A program made the translations under genes and the position numbers. From assembly GCA_914767715.1 (NCBI GenBank), contig OU612065.1:20830001-20894000 (forward strand): 64,000 bases of DNA, given 5' to 3'. This document shows positions 1 to 9,637 of this stretch, in pieces; the first letter of the stretch is position 1, and each line of letters begins with the position of its first letter. The notes beneath the pieces were generated by a model, which saw only the letters and a program-made list of their open reading frames with translations, did no database searches and was not told the origin of the DNA. This DNA comes from Membranipora membranacea (lineage: Eukaryota; Bryozoa; Gymnolaemata; Cheilostomatida; Membraniporidae).

Positions 1-810
1 AAGAACCAATTTGGAACTGATCATGATGGTGGAGCCTACATTTTTTTAGTTTTGCATAAAATAATTGTGAAAAAGCAAAATACACACCAACTCTCAACAA
101 TATAGCCATCATATCATCAAATGCAGAGGTGTGTTGTGTCATGTTTGTATTATGTCACACATACAGTCTACAGAGACTCGCAACATATTTTGGAAGTTCT
201 CAAATATGAAGCCGCTTTGATTGACAAATGTGCAAACAAGAAATGCCAGCAGCCTTTGGCAGATGGCCAGAAAACACCTTAGATGTAGGTCTTTGCTCAA
301 ACAAGTCCGCAGTGCAAAATTCGTCAACTCTTCGGCAACTAATTTGGGAACTATAATTTGGATAGAAAAGAAGGTTTATTACACAGAATTCATGAAACAT
401 AATGATTTTATACACATTCAAATCCACATCAATGTGGTGTCAGCTTCAGTGTTTGAAATACTAGTTTATATTGCCATGAGTTAAAATAGTTATTAATAAA
501 AAAACACTCAATTGAATCAACTTGTAATTCCTGGCTGTAGACTGTAGTTATGTAGAATTAATAAAATTAACTAGTTCTGTGTATCTATAGAAAGGCAACT
601 CCGGTCATCAAAGACTGACTTATGAATATTTTCTCTCATGCCGCCATATGTTTTATAAAGTTGAATGATCTTAACACAGACATCATATCATGCCACCAAC
701 AGATCTGCATGCTTAGAATACAGGCTGAAAGCAGGTGAGTGATGTGATAGGTGAAAAACACATCCGCAATTACAATATCTAAATCATGAGCTAGCTCCAT
801 CTGGTAGCGA
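1..810. other. AT-rich intergenic DNA, no gene seen
   Basis: Short open frames on both strands have no recognisable domain, no convincing splice-site context and no internal repeat structure. I see nothing supportable here. Confidence 0.5.
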
Positions 811-2060
811 TCAAGAGCACGGCATGTGCTGTGGAAAGGAAAGGAAATTGATGATAAATCTCTCTCTCTTACAGTCAGTCGATGCGACTAAGACTGTTCT
901 ATGCTTTGGGCTTTGATTTGGTTGCAGTCCTCCATGCAACTCTGTTTTTATAGCCATGGTTTGCCAGGAGCTCAGGTTGATCTCTCTCCATTTCATGTTT
1001 CTTTTTGCAACATCTTTGAATCTGAGTCTAGGCCTTCCCTGATTTCTTTTTCCTTCTTTCAATTGAGAGTACAGTAGTCGCCTAGGGAGCCGGTCATTGT
1101 CCATCCTATGCACATGGCCTACCCATCTCAGGTTCCTTTCAATGGGAATATCTGCCATGCACGGCAAGTTGGCACGTTTTAGTATCTCTTCATTTGTGAT
1201 TTTGTCATACCACTTTACACTCATTATGTCCCTCAGTTGTCTCATCATGAAAGCACTAAGTTTTTTCACTTGAGTCCTTTATAACGTCCATGCTTCCGCT
1301 CTATAGAGGAGACATGAAAGTACCACAGCTTTATAGACTTTACATTTCACCCTTATAGAGACATGTCTGTTGTTCCTCAGGCGGAGGATTAATGTGTTTG
1401 ATTGGCTGGTACATGCATTCTGTCTTTTTGATGTTTATTTTCAGGCTGAACTGAGCTGCTGCTTTAGCGAAGTGGTCTACTAGTACCTGCATATCTGCAG
1501 CGCTGTGTGCCACCGGAGCACTGTCATCGGCAAACAGCATCTCTCTTACTAGGTGCTTGTTTGGACGGGTCTTGGACTTGAACTGAGCTATGTTAAAGAG
1601 ATCCGCTCCATGTCTTGCTTGGATGTAAATTCCTTCATGTACATCCTTAAACGCAACTTCTAACATAGCCGTCAGTTATAATGAAAAGAGTGTGAGCAAG
1701 AACACATCCCTTCTTGACACCACTGGTCACTGCAAACTCATTTGATGTGTCTCTACCTTGTACTACTTTGGCTTGCATCCCCATATGAAGGGCGTTAATC
1801 AGGTTTTTGACTTTCTCTGTGAAGCCTGAACTTCTACAGTACACTCCAGAGGCCTTCCCTTGATACTGTATTGAAGGCTTTAGTAAAGTCTATAAATACA
1901 GCATATAGCTTCCTGTTCTGTTCAGTACAATTCTCTTGGATTTGGCGCAAGCTAAACACCATATCAATAGTGCTTCTGCTGCTACGAAATCCACACTGCG
2001 TCTCAGGTAGGATATTTGGAGTTATCTTTTCACTGATTCTGTTGAGGATTATGATGATAA
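811..2060 (-). mobile_element. Degenerate non-LTR retrotransposon, reverse transcriptase to C-terminus
   Basis: Read on the minus strand, 2060 to 811 is a decayed LINE reverse transcriptase spread over several frames. In order, the fragments are: a finger region with ILPETQCGFRSSRSTIDM near 2040-1970; IDFTKAFNTVSREGLW near 1900-1850, before an in-frame stop; a palm piece with SGVKKGCVLA near 1740-1700; the active-site segment EMLFADDSA near 1540-1510; and a C-terminal segment with LRWVGHVHRM and RGRPRLRFKD-type sequence at 1269-811. Stops and frameshifts separate the pieces and no endonuclease domain is visible, so this is a dead, 5'-truncated copy. The clade is uncertain; the C-terminal RWVGHV/GRPR pattern is common in transposon-derived proteins of invertebrates. 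Confidence 0.85.
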
Positions 2061-2132
2061 ATTAACAATGTAAAATCCCATACACAGTTGAGAGCTACTG
2101 TTTCACACAATAACAATTATAAACAATTGTAT

Positions 2133-2134
2133 TA

Positions 2135-2167
<33 letters not shown>
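2133..2167. repeat. (TA)n microsatellite
   Basis: Uninterrupted TA dinucleotides over about 35 bp. Further TA tracts lie at about 3593-3616 and 3782-3801. Confidence 0.9.
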
Positions 2168-2256
2168 CAATTTTATGAGCTGACCAAGTCATAATTGACA
2201 CATAAGACCATGTATGAAACTAAATTATTTTTCGTAGTGCATCAGGTGAATTTGTT

Positions 2257-2320
2257 AAAAACATCGTTAAAAACATTGTTTAAAATATTGTTAAAAACAT
2301 TGTTAAAAGCATTGTTATCA
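2257..2320. repeat. Short minisatellite, GTTAAAAACATTGTT-like units
   Basis: About four imperfect copies of a 15-17 bp unit lie head to tail. No coding potential. Confidence 0.65.
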
Positions 2321-4125
2321 AGGAGGGCAGTTCTATTGAAGGATTAATGATCTTTAGTAAGAAAAGGATGGCATGGGTGATCATCGTTTGATGATACTCT
2401 AGCCACAAAACGGAAACATAAGAGATTTGTTATAATTGTTACATTATATCAATAAATGTTGCTATAAATATCGTCATAATTATAATATAAAGATAAAGTT
2501 TTAAAAAAAGAAACTAATAATTAATTTTCTTTCCACGGCACATGTAAAGATTTTGCCTACTACCTGTCACCTCTTTGAGTTGTGTGATACAACAAAGTTA
2601 TAAAAAAAAGTACACCTGATTATGTGCACTGTCATCTTGGCACCGACAGTAGATGAGGCTTAAATTAAACCTTCACATAAATCGCTGTAAAGATGTTTAT
2701 TATTGTGGTAGTGAGTAGTGAACATGCTGTAATTTTCCCACTGCAACCGTTTTCTACTCTGTTAGACGGTCAGCATGACATCATTCAGTTGTGTGGTTGT
2801 GCTAGTCACTATCAATCACTCATCAGAAGAAAATCCCCAACCTACGAACTTAAAGTATTAGAAATCAAAAGCGATTGATGCAGCAAAATTTCTGAACCAT
2901 ATCAAATTAAGTCCCGCCTTTTCTTATCCAATTGCAAGCCCCAATGTATTGTTGAGTCAGTGTAGATAGTTTAAATTGACTTTCTGAATGTTGTGGCTGG
3001 TAATAAAAAGGCTGCACATGCGCTTCTGAGCCACTCATTCAGATGATGACATCGCGCTGAGGAGTGAGTATTCATCCACATCTGTTTCTTCAATCTACAA
3101 TCACTCCCCACTACATTACCAGTTGGACATTAAGGAAATTATCTCACAGGTTTGTTTTGTAAGTAAATTTATATTTAGCCTCATATTCATTTGTTACTCC
3201 TATGGATGAAACTGTTTGCGCCTATGGCAAATTTAAAAACCCAAGTTTTGAATAAAATTTAATGTCAATAAGAATCGATGTTTCGGATGTACTAACCCTA
3301 CTGTGCTCAAAATATTTAATTATGTTGATAAAAATGTGTGCCTGAATTACTAAATTTCTGATGATAGTTTGGTTTATTGCAACGTGGGTGTGCTGTAAAC
3401 TTAATTTATTTCTAATACTGTACAATTTTAAGTATTTCCTGATGTCGTTATACTGAGATATCTACCCAGCACAAGCCACATGTGCTTTAGGGGGCCTGTT
3501 TAATAGGGCGGCCATACAAAAAACTATAGTGTATAGAAGAAAATGAAATTTGTAATATAAAACTAAATAATATGATATTTTACAATATATTACATATATA
3601 TATATATATATATATTATCATATTATTGATCTACCAGTCTGCTGATGTTCAAATATGTTATTGAATTTCTGTTTTCTTTCCCATTTCAAGATAGAGATCA
3701 GCAATGTTTAGATCTAAGACCCAATGTAGACTATCATGGAAGTTCATCTGACAAGATCATGTCACCTTATTATTGTAATAGTGATATATATATATATATA
3801 CTTTTATTGTCAGCAACAATTCATTATTACTAATGTTTTTCATGATGTGACATAAATGGCAAAAAAGAAAGATGATACAAACAAACATTAAACAAAAAAT
3901 AAAACTATGCCAATAAACAGAAAAAATGTTGCATTAACCTTTTCTTAAACATATTTAAAGTAAGAGTGCTTCTCATACACTATGATCCCATGTTGCGATT
4001 TCGTAAGGATTTCGGGAGTAATCGCCCCATAGAAATGACATTAAAGTCACTTTCAGATTGTGACGAATGACTTTTTGGACGCGAATATCCATACCGTGCT
4101 AATTGGACCTACTTCCTAATTGGCG

Positions 4126-4201
4126 GGGCCGTGGCTGAATGGTTAGCGCGCTTGCACACAATGCCTTCAAAGGGATTATACGCGGGAGACCGGCCGCGGC
4201 A
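4126..4201 (+). repeat. tRNA-like SINE head or degenerate tRNA
   Basis: The left part reads GGCCGTGGCTGAATGGTTAG, which matches a pol III A-box/D-arm layout. The 3' end, GGCCGCGGCA, pairs with the 5' GCCGTGGC as an acceptor-like stem with one G-U pair. The B-box/T-arm region (GGGAGACCGGC) is clearly off the GGTTCRANYCC consensus, and no anticodon arm folds convincingly. This fits a tRNA-derived SINE head better than a working tRNA. The flank then holds a perfect palindrome at 4228-4260. Confidence 0.55.
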
Positions 4202-4227
4202 GATGTTTGTCATGTTTTTTCCATTAT

Positions 4228-4260
4228 GGGAATGGTTAGAATCCACTGGATTCTAACCAT
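4228..4260. repeat. Perfect 16-bp inverted repeat
   Basis: Arms beginning GAATGGTTAGAATCCA are mirrored exactly around one central base. The element lies directly 3' of the tRNA-like sequence and may be part of the same composite repeat. Confidence 0.75.
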
Positions 4261-4329
4261 TCGAAATTGGAGTGAACCACAAATTCGAAGCATGGAACCA
4301 TAGTGAATGCAGAGGGTAAAATATTAAAG

Positions 4330-4797
4330 TTTGTTGCTACTTTGTGGTTTAAGTTGTCTTATGGAGGTTTAAGTAAGTGTGTATCTCTTCTTGGCAATCG
4401 GTGTGGTGTGGTAACAAGAAAATCAGAGATGTATGGAGGGGATAAATTATTCAGAGCCTTAAATCCGGTAATGCAAGGAAAATAATTGCTCAGTATTGGT
4501 AGGGGTAAAATTTTAAGTGATGTACATAGGCCATTAGTAGGTGACAAATAAAAAGGTATATGTTGGACATTGGACACAATTCTCAAGGCTCTTTTTGCTG
4601 AGTAAAAATGTGGTTTGTGATATTTGAAGCACATAAGTTGTAATATATATGGATACCATAAATGAGATAACAGTGAATAAATTGAAAATAAAGTTGTTTA
4701 GTTGTTTTGTCAAGTAGGGTCTGCATAGCTTAAGTAAGTTTGTATTTTTTGACACCTTATCCAAAACAGTCTCACAAAACTGATAGCTTGTCCACAT
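4330..4797 (-). mobile_element. LINE reverse transcriptase C-terminal relic
   Basis: Minus-strand frames carry two pieces typical of the region downstream of a CR1/Jockey-type reverse transcriptase. At 4797-4600 is VSKNTNLLKLCRPYL followed by an LYNSFIxSxxxY-like stretch; at 4634-4359 is FKALNNLSPPYISDFL, the usual LNGLAPxYLxDLL motif. The two are in different frames, so the copy is broken. No active site is retained in this window. Confidence 0.7.
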
Positions 4798-5689
4798 GCT
4801 ATCGGTACGTCTAACACCATTGCATTCTGCGCATGCTCAGCTCTGGGCATGAGCTACATGCCCAGTCAGATCACGAGAGTCAGTATGACACCATTGCACA
4901 ACAAACCACCAAAACTTTGATTGATCATAGCCTCATAGGCAATTAAATCGTTACTGTGTTAGATAAATAGGCAAAATCCTCACTGTAACTTCTGTCTGTA
5001 AAACCATCAGCTAAATTTAGTTATTACCTAATGGTTCTCAGGGTAAACTTTCTTGTAGATAATAGTGTGGTCATTAATTGTTAATACTTGGACTGACTGG
5101 CTTATGAATAATAGGAAATTGTATGTAGCTGTATGTCACTTTGTCACAGAAGAATCGTTATTGAAAGTCCAAAAATGATGTGAATATTGCGAGTGCCTGT
5201 CAATCTGATAGACCATTTGGAGGGAGGGGGGGACTCATACTTTAATAAAGTATGTCATTCTCGCACATCGATGAGAGGTTGTTACATGGAAGATGCCAAA
5301 AGAAACCCCAAAACAATTGAACAAGTTTGCCTCATAGTTTATACTGCGTTCAGCTTGTAATTACTCAATATTGGGGGGTCAAAAGTCAAAATTAAACATC
5401 ACATATGTTCACATGTTGTCTAGTGTTGTGACAACACAATGCATACAGATTGTGTAACTTAAATTAAACAGTAGGACCTACTGAAAGACATGCAGACATG
5501 CTGAAATATTGAAACTAGATAATGTCAATATCTGGATCTGAAACAGAATTGACCCAAAAGTACATCACCTCTGTTTTTGATATTGGTGCGATAAAAAAAA
5601 ACAGCAAAATGTTGCTGCACCAAATGTGTTGATCAACGCCAACGTGGATGTTGTGTTGGTAACAGAGCGCTCACTATGATAATTATTAG
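4798..5689. other. Intergenic DNA, nothing supportable
   Basis: No ORF with recognisable content. A few A-runs and G-runs are present. Confidence 0.5.
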
Positions 5690-6107
5690 TTGTTGTCATA
5701 CCTGACAAGTCTCCCTTTTTGGTAGGGAGCCTCCCAGTTTTCAGGGGTATTTTCCACCTCCCCCCTATCTCCCTTTTTCCTCCCTTTTTTCAGCTTCCTT
5801 CACCCAGACGACTTTTTAAGCTTCTCGTTGCAAGAAAAACTATGTTTTCCTACTCCCACAGTACATATACCTATATATAATTGCCTATTAACATACTATC
5901 TCTCCTCGTTCCTATAAAGTGCAACAAAATAATTTGTAAAATCAGGTAAAATTACGCATTTCATAATAATAACGCTCTAAGGGCCAAGGGCCAAATTACA
6001 CCTTCACTGCTGGACACGCAGAGTGGTACTCCGGGTCGGGAGTTTGTCCGCGGAGACCTCCTGATTTCTGGGTCTACCAACTTGTCATGTATGGTTGTTG
6101 TTAATGT
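5690..6107. mobile_element. Non-autonomous DNA element with inverted termini
   Basis: The left end reads GTCATACCTGACAAGTCTCCC and the right end ACTTGTCATGTATGG, giving imperfect inverted termini around TGTCATACCTGACAAGT. The interior is pyrimidine-rich (CTCCC repeats) on the left and carries a CCGGGTCGGGAGTTTG patch on the right. There is no transposase ORF, so it looks like a MITE-sized element. The boundaries are approximate and no target-site duplication was confirmed. Confidence 0.55.
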
Positions 6108-6674
6108 GGTGCAGAATTGATGAACAAATGAAAACCATCACCATGACATTGTGAGAAACTGAACAATGGACAACATATTAAGTTGGTGGAGGGAAGGTGG
6201 GAGGGGAATTTGATCTTTTCACTGCTTGAGTAATGATCGTTTCCTGTTTCCCGTTTCTTTTTTGCCAGTTACCAATAAAATAGGCGCCCATCAGAGGCAT
6301 GTTAACGCATAGTAATCGTTAGAATGGCTTGCCTCAGTTGGTTGAGAGAGGACAACTGTTCATTTCTAGTCAACCTTTGATTAGACGTGTCTTTATAGTT
6401 ATTGGCTTTTACAAATATTGTCTCAATTTTTCATTGTGCGCAGAATTACAACAAGGTAGTCAGTTCATTTTACCAAGGAGTACTCTTTGATTATACTGAG
6501 AAGTTTCTTAAGATTGAACCCAAAAAAAGAGAGAAATGGGATATCTATCTCTAAATTTGCCCAACCAGGGATTGTCTTGAGCCAACGAGATGCTAGTGTA
6601 TTCATGGCTATGTAACTAATACCCCTTGATAAATTGGTTATATTTTATTAGATCAATCCCAAAGTCCCTGATTG
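6108..6674. other. Intergenic DNA, nothing supportable
   Basis: No domain, RNA or clear repeat structure is visible. Confidence 0.5.
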
Positions 6675-6772
6675 GATCAAGTTTGATCCATTTGCCTGCA
6701 TTCGGAGTTCCCCCCTTCACCGTGGGCAACTGTAGGTAACTCTGAACGCAGGCAGTTGGATCAAACTTGATC
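6675..6772. mobile_element. Fold-back element with about 36-bp arms
   Basis: The left arm, starting GATCAAGTTTGATCCA, and the right arm, ending TGGATCAAACTTGATC, are reverse complements over about 36 bp with a few mismatches. They enclose a spacer of roughly 27 bp. The outermost 16 bp are an exact mirror. This is a MITE or fold-back hairpin with no coding capacity. Confidence 0.75.
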
Positions 6773-6917
6773 TTATCATTTATAGTCCAGATAAATTTAA
6801 AATGACGAATGACATATATGTCAAAATTGTTCATTCATTGATGATTCTCTGAACTGACCCAACAGTGAATATTTATTTATGAATCCCGCTCTTGTACTTC
6901 CTGTGCAACTTTCTTAT

Positions 6918-7740
6918 CACAGGAGTTGAGGCGTGTGATATGGAAACTCTGGGATCTCCACAGCTTACCTCACTGTCAGCTCTGCCACTACAAGGGCTCT
7001 CCGCTAGGAACTGTAACATTCAGCGTGTGGATATTCCCTTCCTTCAGAGCGATGCCCATGCGCTCCAGAAACTTGATTTATTGTGTAACCCTCTCCGTCA
7101 CGCATTTGGTAATATAACAGAGGGAATTAGAAACAGCAGTTTGAACACACTACTTGGTGATAACATCAATAGGGTTCCTGATACTGGAAATGGAGGCGGT
7201 TATTGTAATGTATAATGTTACCAATCAAGAGTCGGAGCTGCTTCAAACCGTCCCATTGATTGTGCTGTCATCTCAAGCCAACCAGCTGGGAGCTTACTCT
7301 AATTTGATGGTGCGGCGCTCCTGTCTCAACTTGTTGTATCTCGATATAAGCCTGAACATGTTCAACAAAACAGCTTTCTACATTGGTGAGGTTTTAGAGG
7401 GACAAATCCTTGATGAGAGCGCTTTGTCCTTATTTCATAATGTTAATTTTCAGCCACCTGCTGTGAGATATTTGGGAATGCGCAGCTTAACTTCAGATCA
7501 TTCCTGTGGCTAACCAGAAGAGGAGGATCTAAACTAAATTGCAACAACGACAGTGAGCTAGTTCTGAATAAGGACTTTGAATGGAACATAAACCGAGATC
7601 CCTATATCATGGACTACACTTTTTTGGTAGAAATGGTTGAGAATGTTTCTCGTATATGCCCAACTGATCAACTGGCATGTCTCATCAACGCGTTAAAGGA
7701 TTTATCAAAAAGCAGGCGGCATCAACCAACCATCAATTAG
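6918..7740 (+). pseudogene. Leucine-rich-repeat-like gene remnant
   Basis: After a plausible splice acceptor at 6921-6922, one frame gives LRR-like text: LQGLSARNCNIQRVDI, then LQKLDLLCNPLRHAF, to a stop near 7215. A second frame, 7154-7513, continues with SCLNLLYLDISLNMFNKTAF. A third frame, about 7497-7740, gives SKLNCNNDSELVLNKDF and ends at a stop near 7740. The LxxLDxSxN pattern is that of Toll-like or similar LRR ectodomains. No signal peptide, transmembrane segment or TIR domain is present. It is either a frameshifted pseudogene or a few exons of a gene whose introns I cannot place. Confidence 0.4.
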
Positions 7741-8040
7741 CCACATTAAAACAGTAACAGTCAAGATATCAATAATGTAGTTAAAGACTTAAGCGGTGGT
7801 GACCCAGATGTTGATGATGATAAAAATGATTCACCATAGCTCACCAAATAATCTTATTAATTTCCTTTATATATATTTTATAATTTTTATATTCATGTTC
7901 AGTCAGTCTGGTTACGTAATGGTTATTCTGTAGCAATGTTTTGAGGTTGGCAAACCGCCTTTCATCTGTTAACTTGTGGAAATTTAAGCAAATATAAAAT
8001 GTTTTATTGTGTCTTACCATATTTAGGACTGTTGTGACTA

Positions 8041-8350
8041 TTGGTAAATCTAACCGAAGATGCTACCGACATCACTGACTTCATAAGCGCCCACCACCTT
8101 TTTACTGGCAGCCGGAGACATGATCAGCAGTACTTTATACCTCACTGCAACACTGACCTCCACAAACAGAGCTTCTTTATTTCAACAGCCAAACCAGCCA
8201 AACTACTTGTAGTTCCACCGGTGGCAGGTTAAGGTTCCAGCAGCGATGGTACGATGACAAATGGTTGATGACTCGGAACGTTTACCTTACACGAGCCTGA
8301 CACATCGCTGGAACCTTCACCAGAAGAAGCGATCAATCTACAAGTATCAA
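8041..8350 (+). repeat. Dispersed repeat ending in a splice donor, copy 1
   Basis: This stretch resembles about 38190-38460. Shared blocks are ctgacctccacaaa.agagcttcttt, caggttaag.ttccagca, gctggaaccttc.cagaagaag and a final ATCAA followed directly by GTAAGT (8351-8356 here). Inside, AAGGTTCCAGC near 8232 is mirrored by GCTGGAACCTT near 8318, so the element can fold. It lies upstream of the ABCA3-like start codon, whose exon is preceded by a good acceptor at 9620-9621, so it could supply a 5' untranslated leader exon. Its open frame (8041-8232) has no ATG start and no known domain. Confidence 0.5.
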
Positions 8351-8377
8351 GTAAGTATAACCATATCCTATATGATG

Positions 8378-8432
8378 ACATATAACCATGTCCCATACGA
8401 TGACATATAGTGACCATGTCCCATACAATGAC
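8378..8432. repeat. Short tandem repeat, about 27-bp units
   Basis: Two to three imperfect copies of an ACCATGTCCCATACGATGACATA unit lie directly after the copy-1 splice donor. Confidence 0.55.
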
Positions 8433-8459
8433 CATAATTATCATTTCGCAAATTACCTT

Positions 8460-8502
8460 GTTGAACCAATGAACTAAACCAGGTTTAGTTCATTGGTTGA
8501 AC
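8460..8502. repeat. Near-perfect palindrome with 21-bp arms
   Basis: GTTGAACCAATGAACTAAACC is mirrored across one base with a single mismatch. The same AACCAATGAACT core recurs at about 28526, 34940-34975 and 38095-38125, suggesting a fold-back repeat family. Confidence 0.75.
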
Positions 8503-9600
8503 TCCAATTGAACTACATTAGTTGTTAAGACACAGGTTGTCTTCTCATTCCCATTTTGGTGCGTATGCACTAATTACATACATTTACGTAGATAAAAATA
8601 TCATCTGCTAATTCTAAAGATCTTATTGTGTGCTCAGCCAATCACGACTCAAGGCTAAGCTCTATCAAATATACTTAGTGCGAAGGATCAATGTACCCAG
8701 CCATCAATATCTGAGAATTGAGACTAGGTTGTCAAAATAAAAACATAGTGCAGGATTGAGGAAGGCTCTCATTGTATTGCTTCTAGCTATTTGCTACCAA
8801 AGTTTCATACAGGAGTGTTAAATTTGCAGCAATCAACAGAAAAGGCTTGTCAAGACTGTCACTCACATACACCACTGTGTGTAACTGTAACTGATACCAG
8901 TAAAGCATCAATAAACAAATAAATCTGGTGTTTGGGAAGTTTTTGGTAGAAGAATGATGAAGCTTGATCATTGTTGATTGAGTGGAAAATTTTGAGGTTG
9001 AGGACACATAAACCAAGGATTTCAAGAGATCCTTGCATAAACAAAGACCAGGCACACGAACTTTTTAAACTAGCAGAAGTTGGACTTAGAAAGTATCTTC
9101 AGAATTCCACTTAAAAGAGGATAACATATTTCATCATTTATATCAATCTGTAGAAGTTTGTGGTGAGTTAGTCACTATGAAATGATTCAAATACTAAAGT
9201 TTCATAGAAAATTGTTTGCTGCTCAGAGACATTGTTGAACTGCTTGTAGCAAGTAAGCAGAGGGCTATAATTTACTCAATGAAGGGCATTGCTGTTTTAT
9301 TACCGTACATATTGGGTGAGGAGGTAGTAGGGCCTCGAAATTGCCTTGTCACGCGGACACCGACTCTAGTTTTTCCCAAAACCAACCAAAACCAAAACTT
9401 GTGGCCGCACGGCAAGGCTAGCCTCAAGACTCATTGTTCACTGATGCCAAGTCCTTACTAGTAACACAACTGTAATAATTTGAGTGTAGTGGACTGAAAA
9501 TTTATTCCATACAAATCCAATCTATACAATGATTGTAGAAACGTCAAATCAAAAATTGATTTTAGCTTGGTGAGACTACATATATCACATATCCTATTAT
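8503..9600. other. Upstream region or leader intron of the ABCA3-like gene
   Basis: If the repeat-derived exon at 8041-8350 is used as a leader, this is an intron; otherwise it is promoter-proximal intergenic DNA. It holds one inverted-repeat element (9340-9424). I see no TATA-type promoter I would defend. Confidence 0.4.
9340..9424. mobile_element. MITE-like inverted repeat, GCCTTGTC family, copy 1
   Basis: The left end GCCTTGTCACGCGGACAC is mirrored by TGTGGCCGCACGGCAAGGC at the right. A relative lies at 40170-40224, where GCCTTGTCACATGGACAC faces GCCATGCGACAAGGC. The short length and absence of an ORF suggest a miniature DNA element. Confidence 0.55.
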
Positions 9601-9637
9601 CACCTTACACTTTTCTTTCAGACTTGCGGCAGCAATC

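Larger units (their letters stand above)
2061..3592. other. Intergenic DNA with simple repeats
   Basis: Contains a (TA)n tract at 2133-2167 and a short tandem array of about 15-17 bp units (GTTAAAAACATTGTT-like) at about 2257-2320. The rest is AT-rich with no coding or RNA signal that I can support. Confidence 0.5.

Noticed and set aside
8041-8232. 63-aa open frame as a coding gene
   Set aside because: It starts at TTG rather than ATG, has no domain, and the matching repeat copy at 38190-38460 does not keep the frame.
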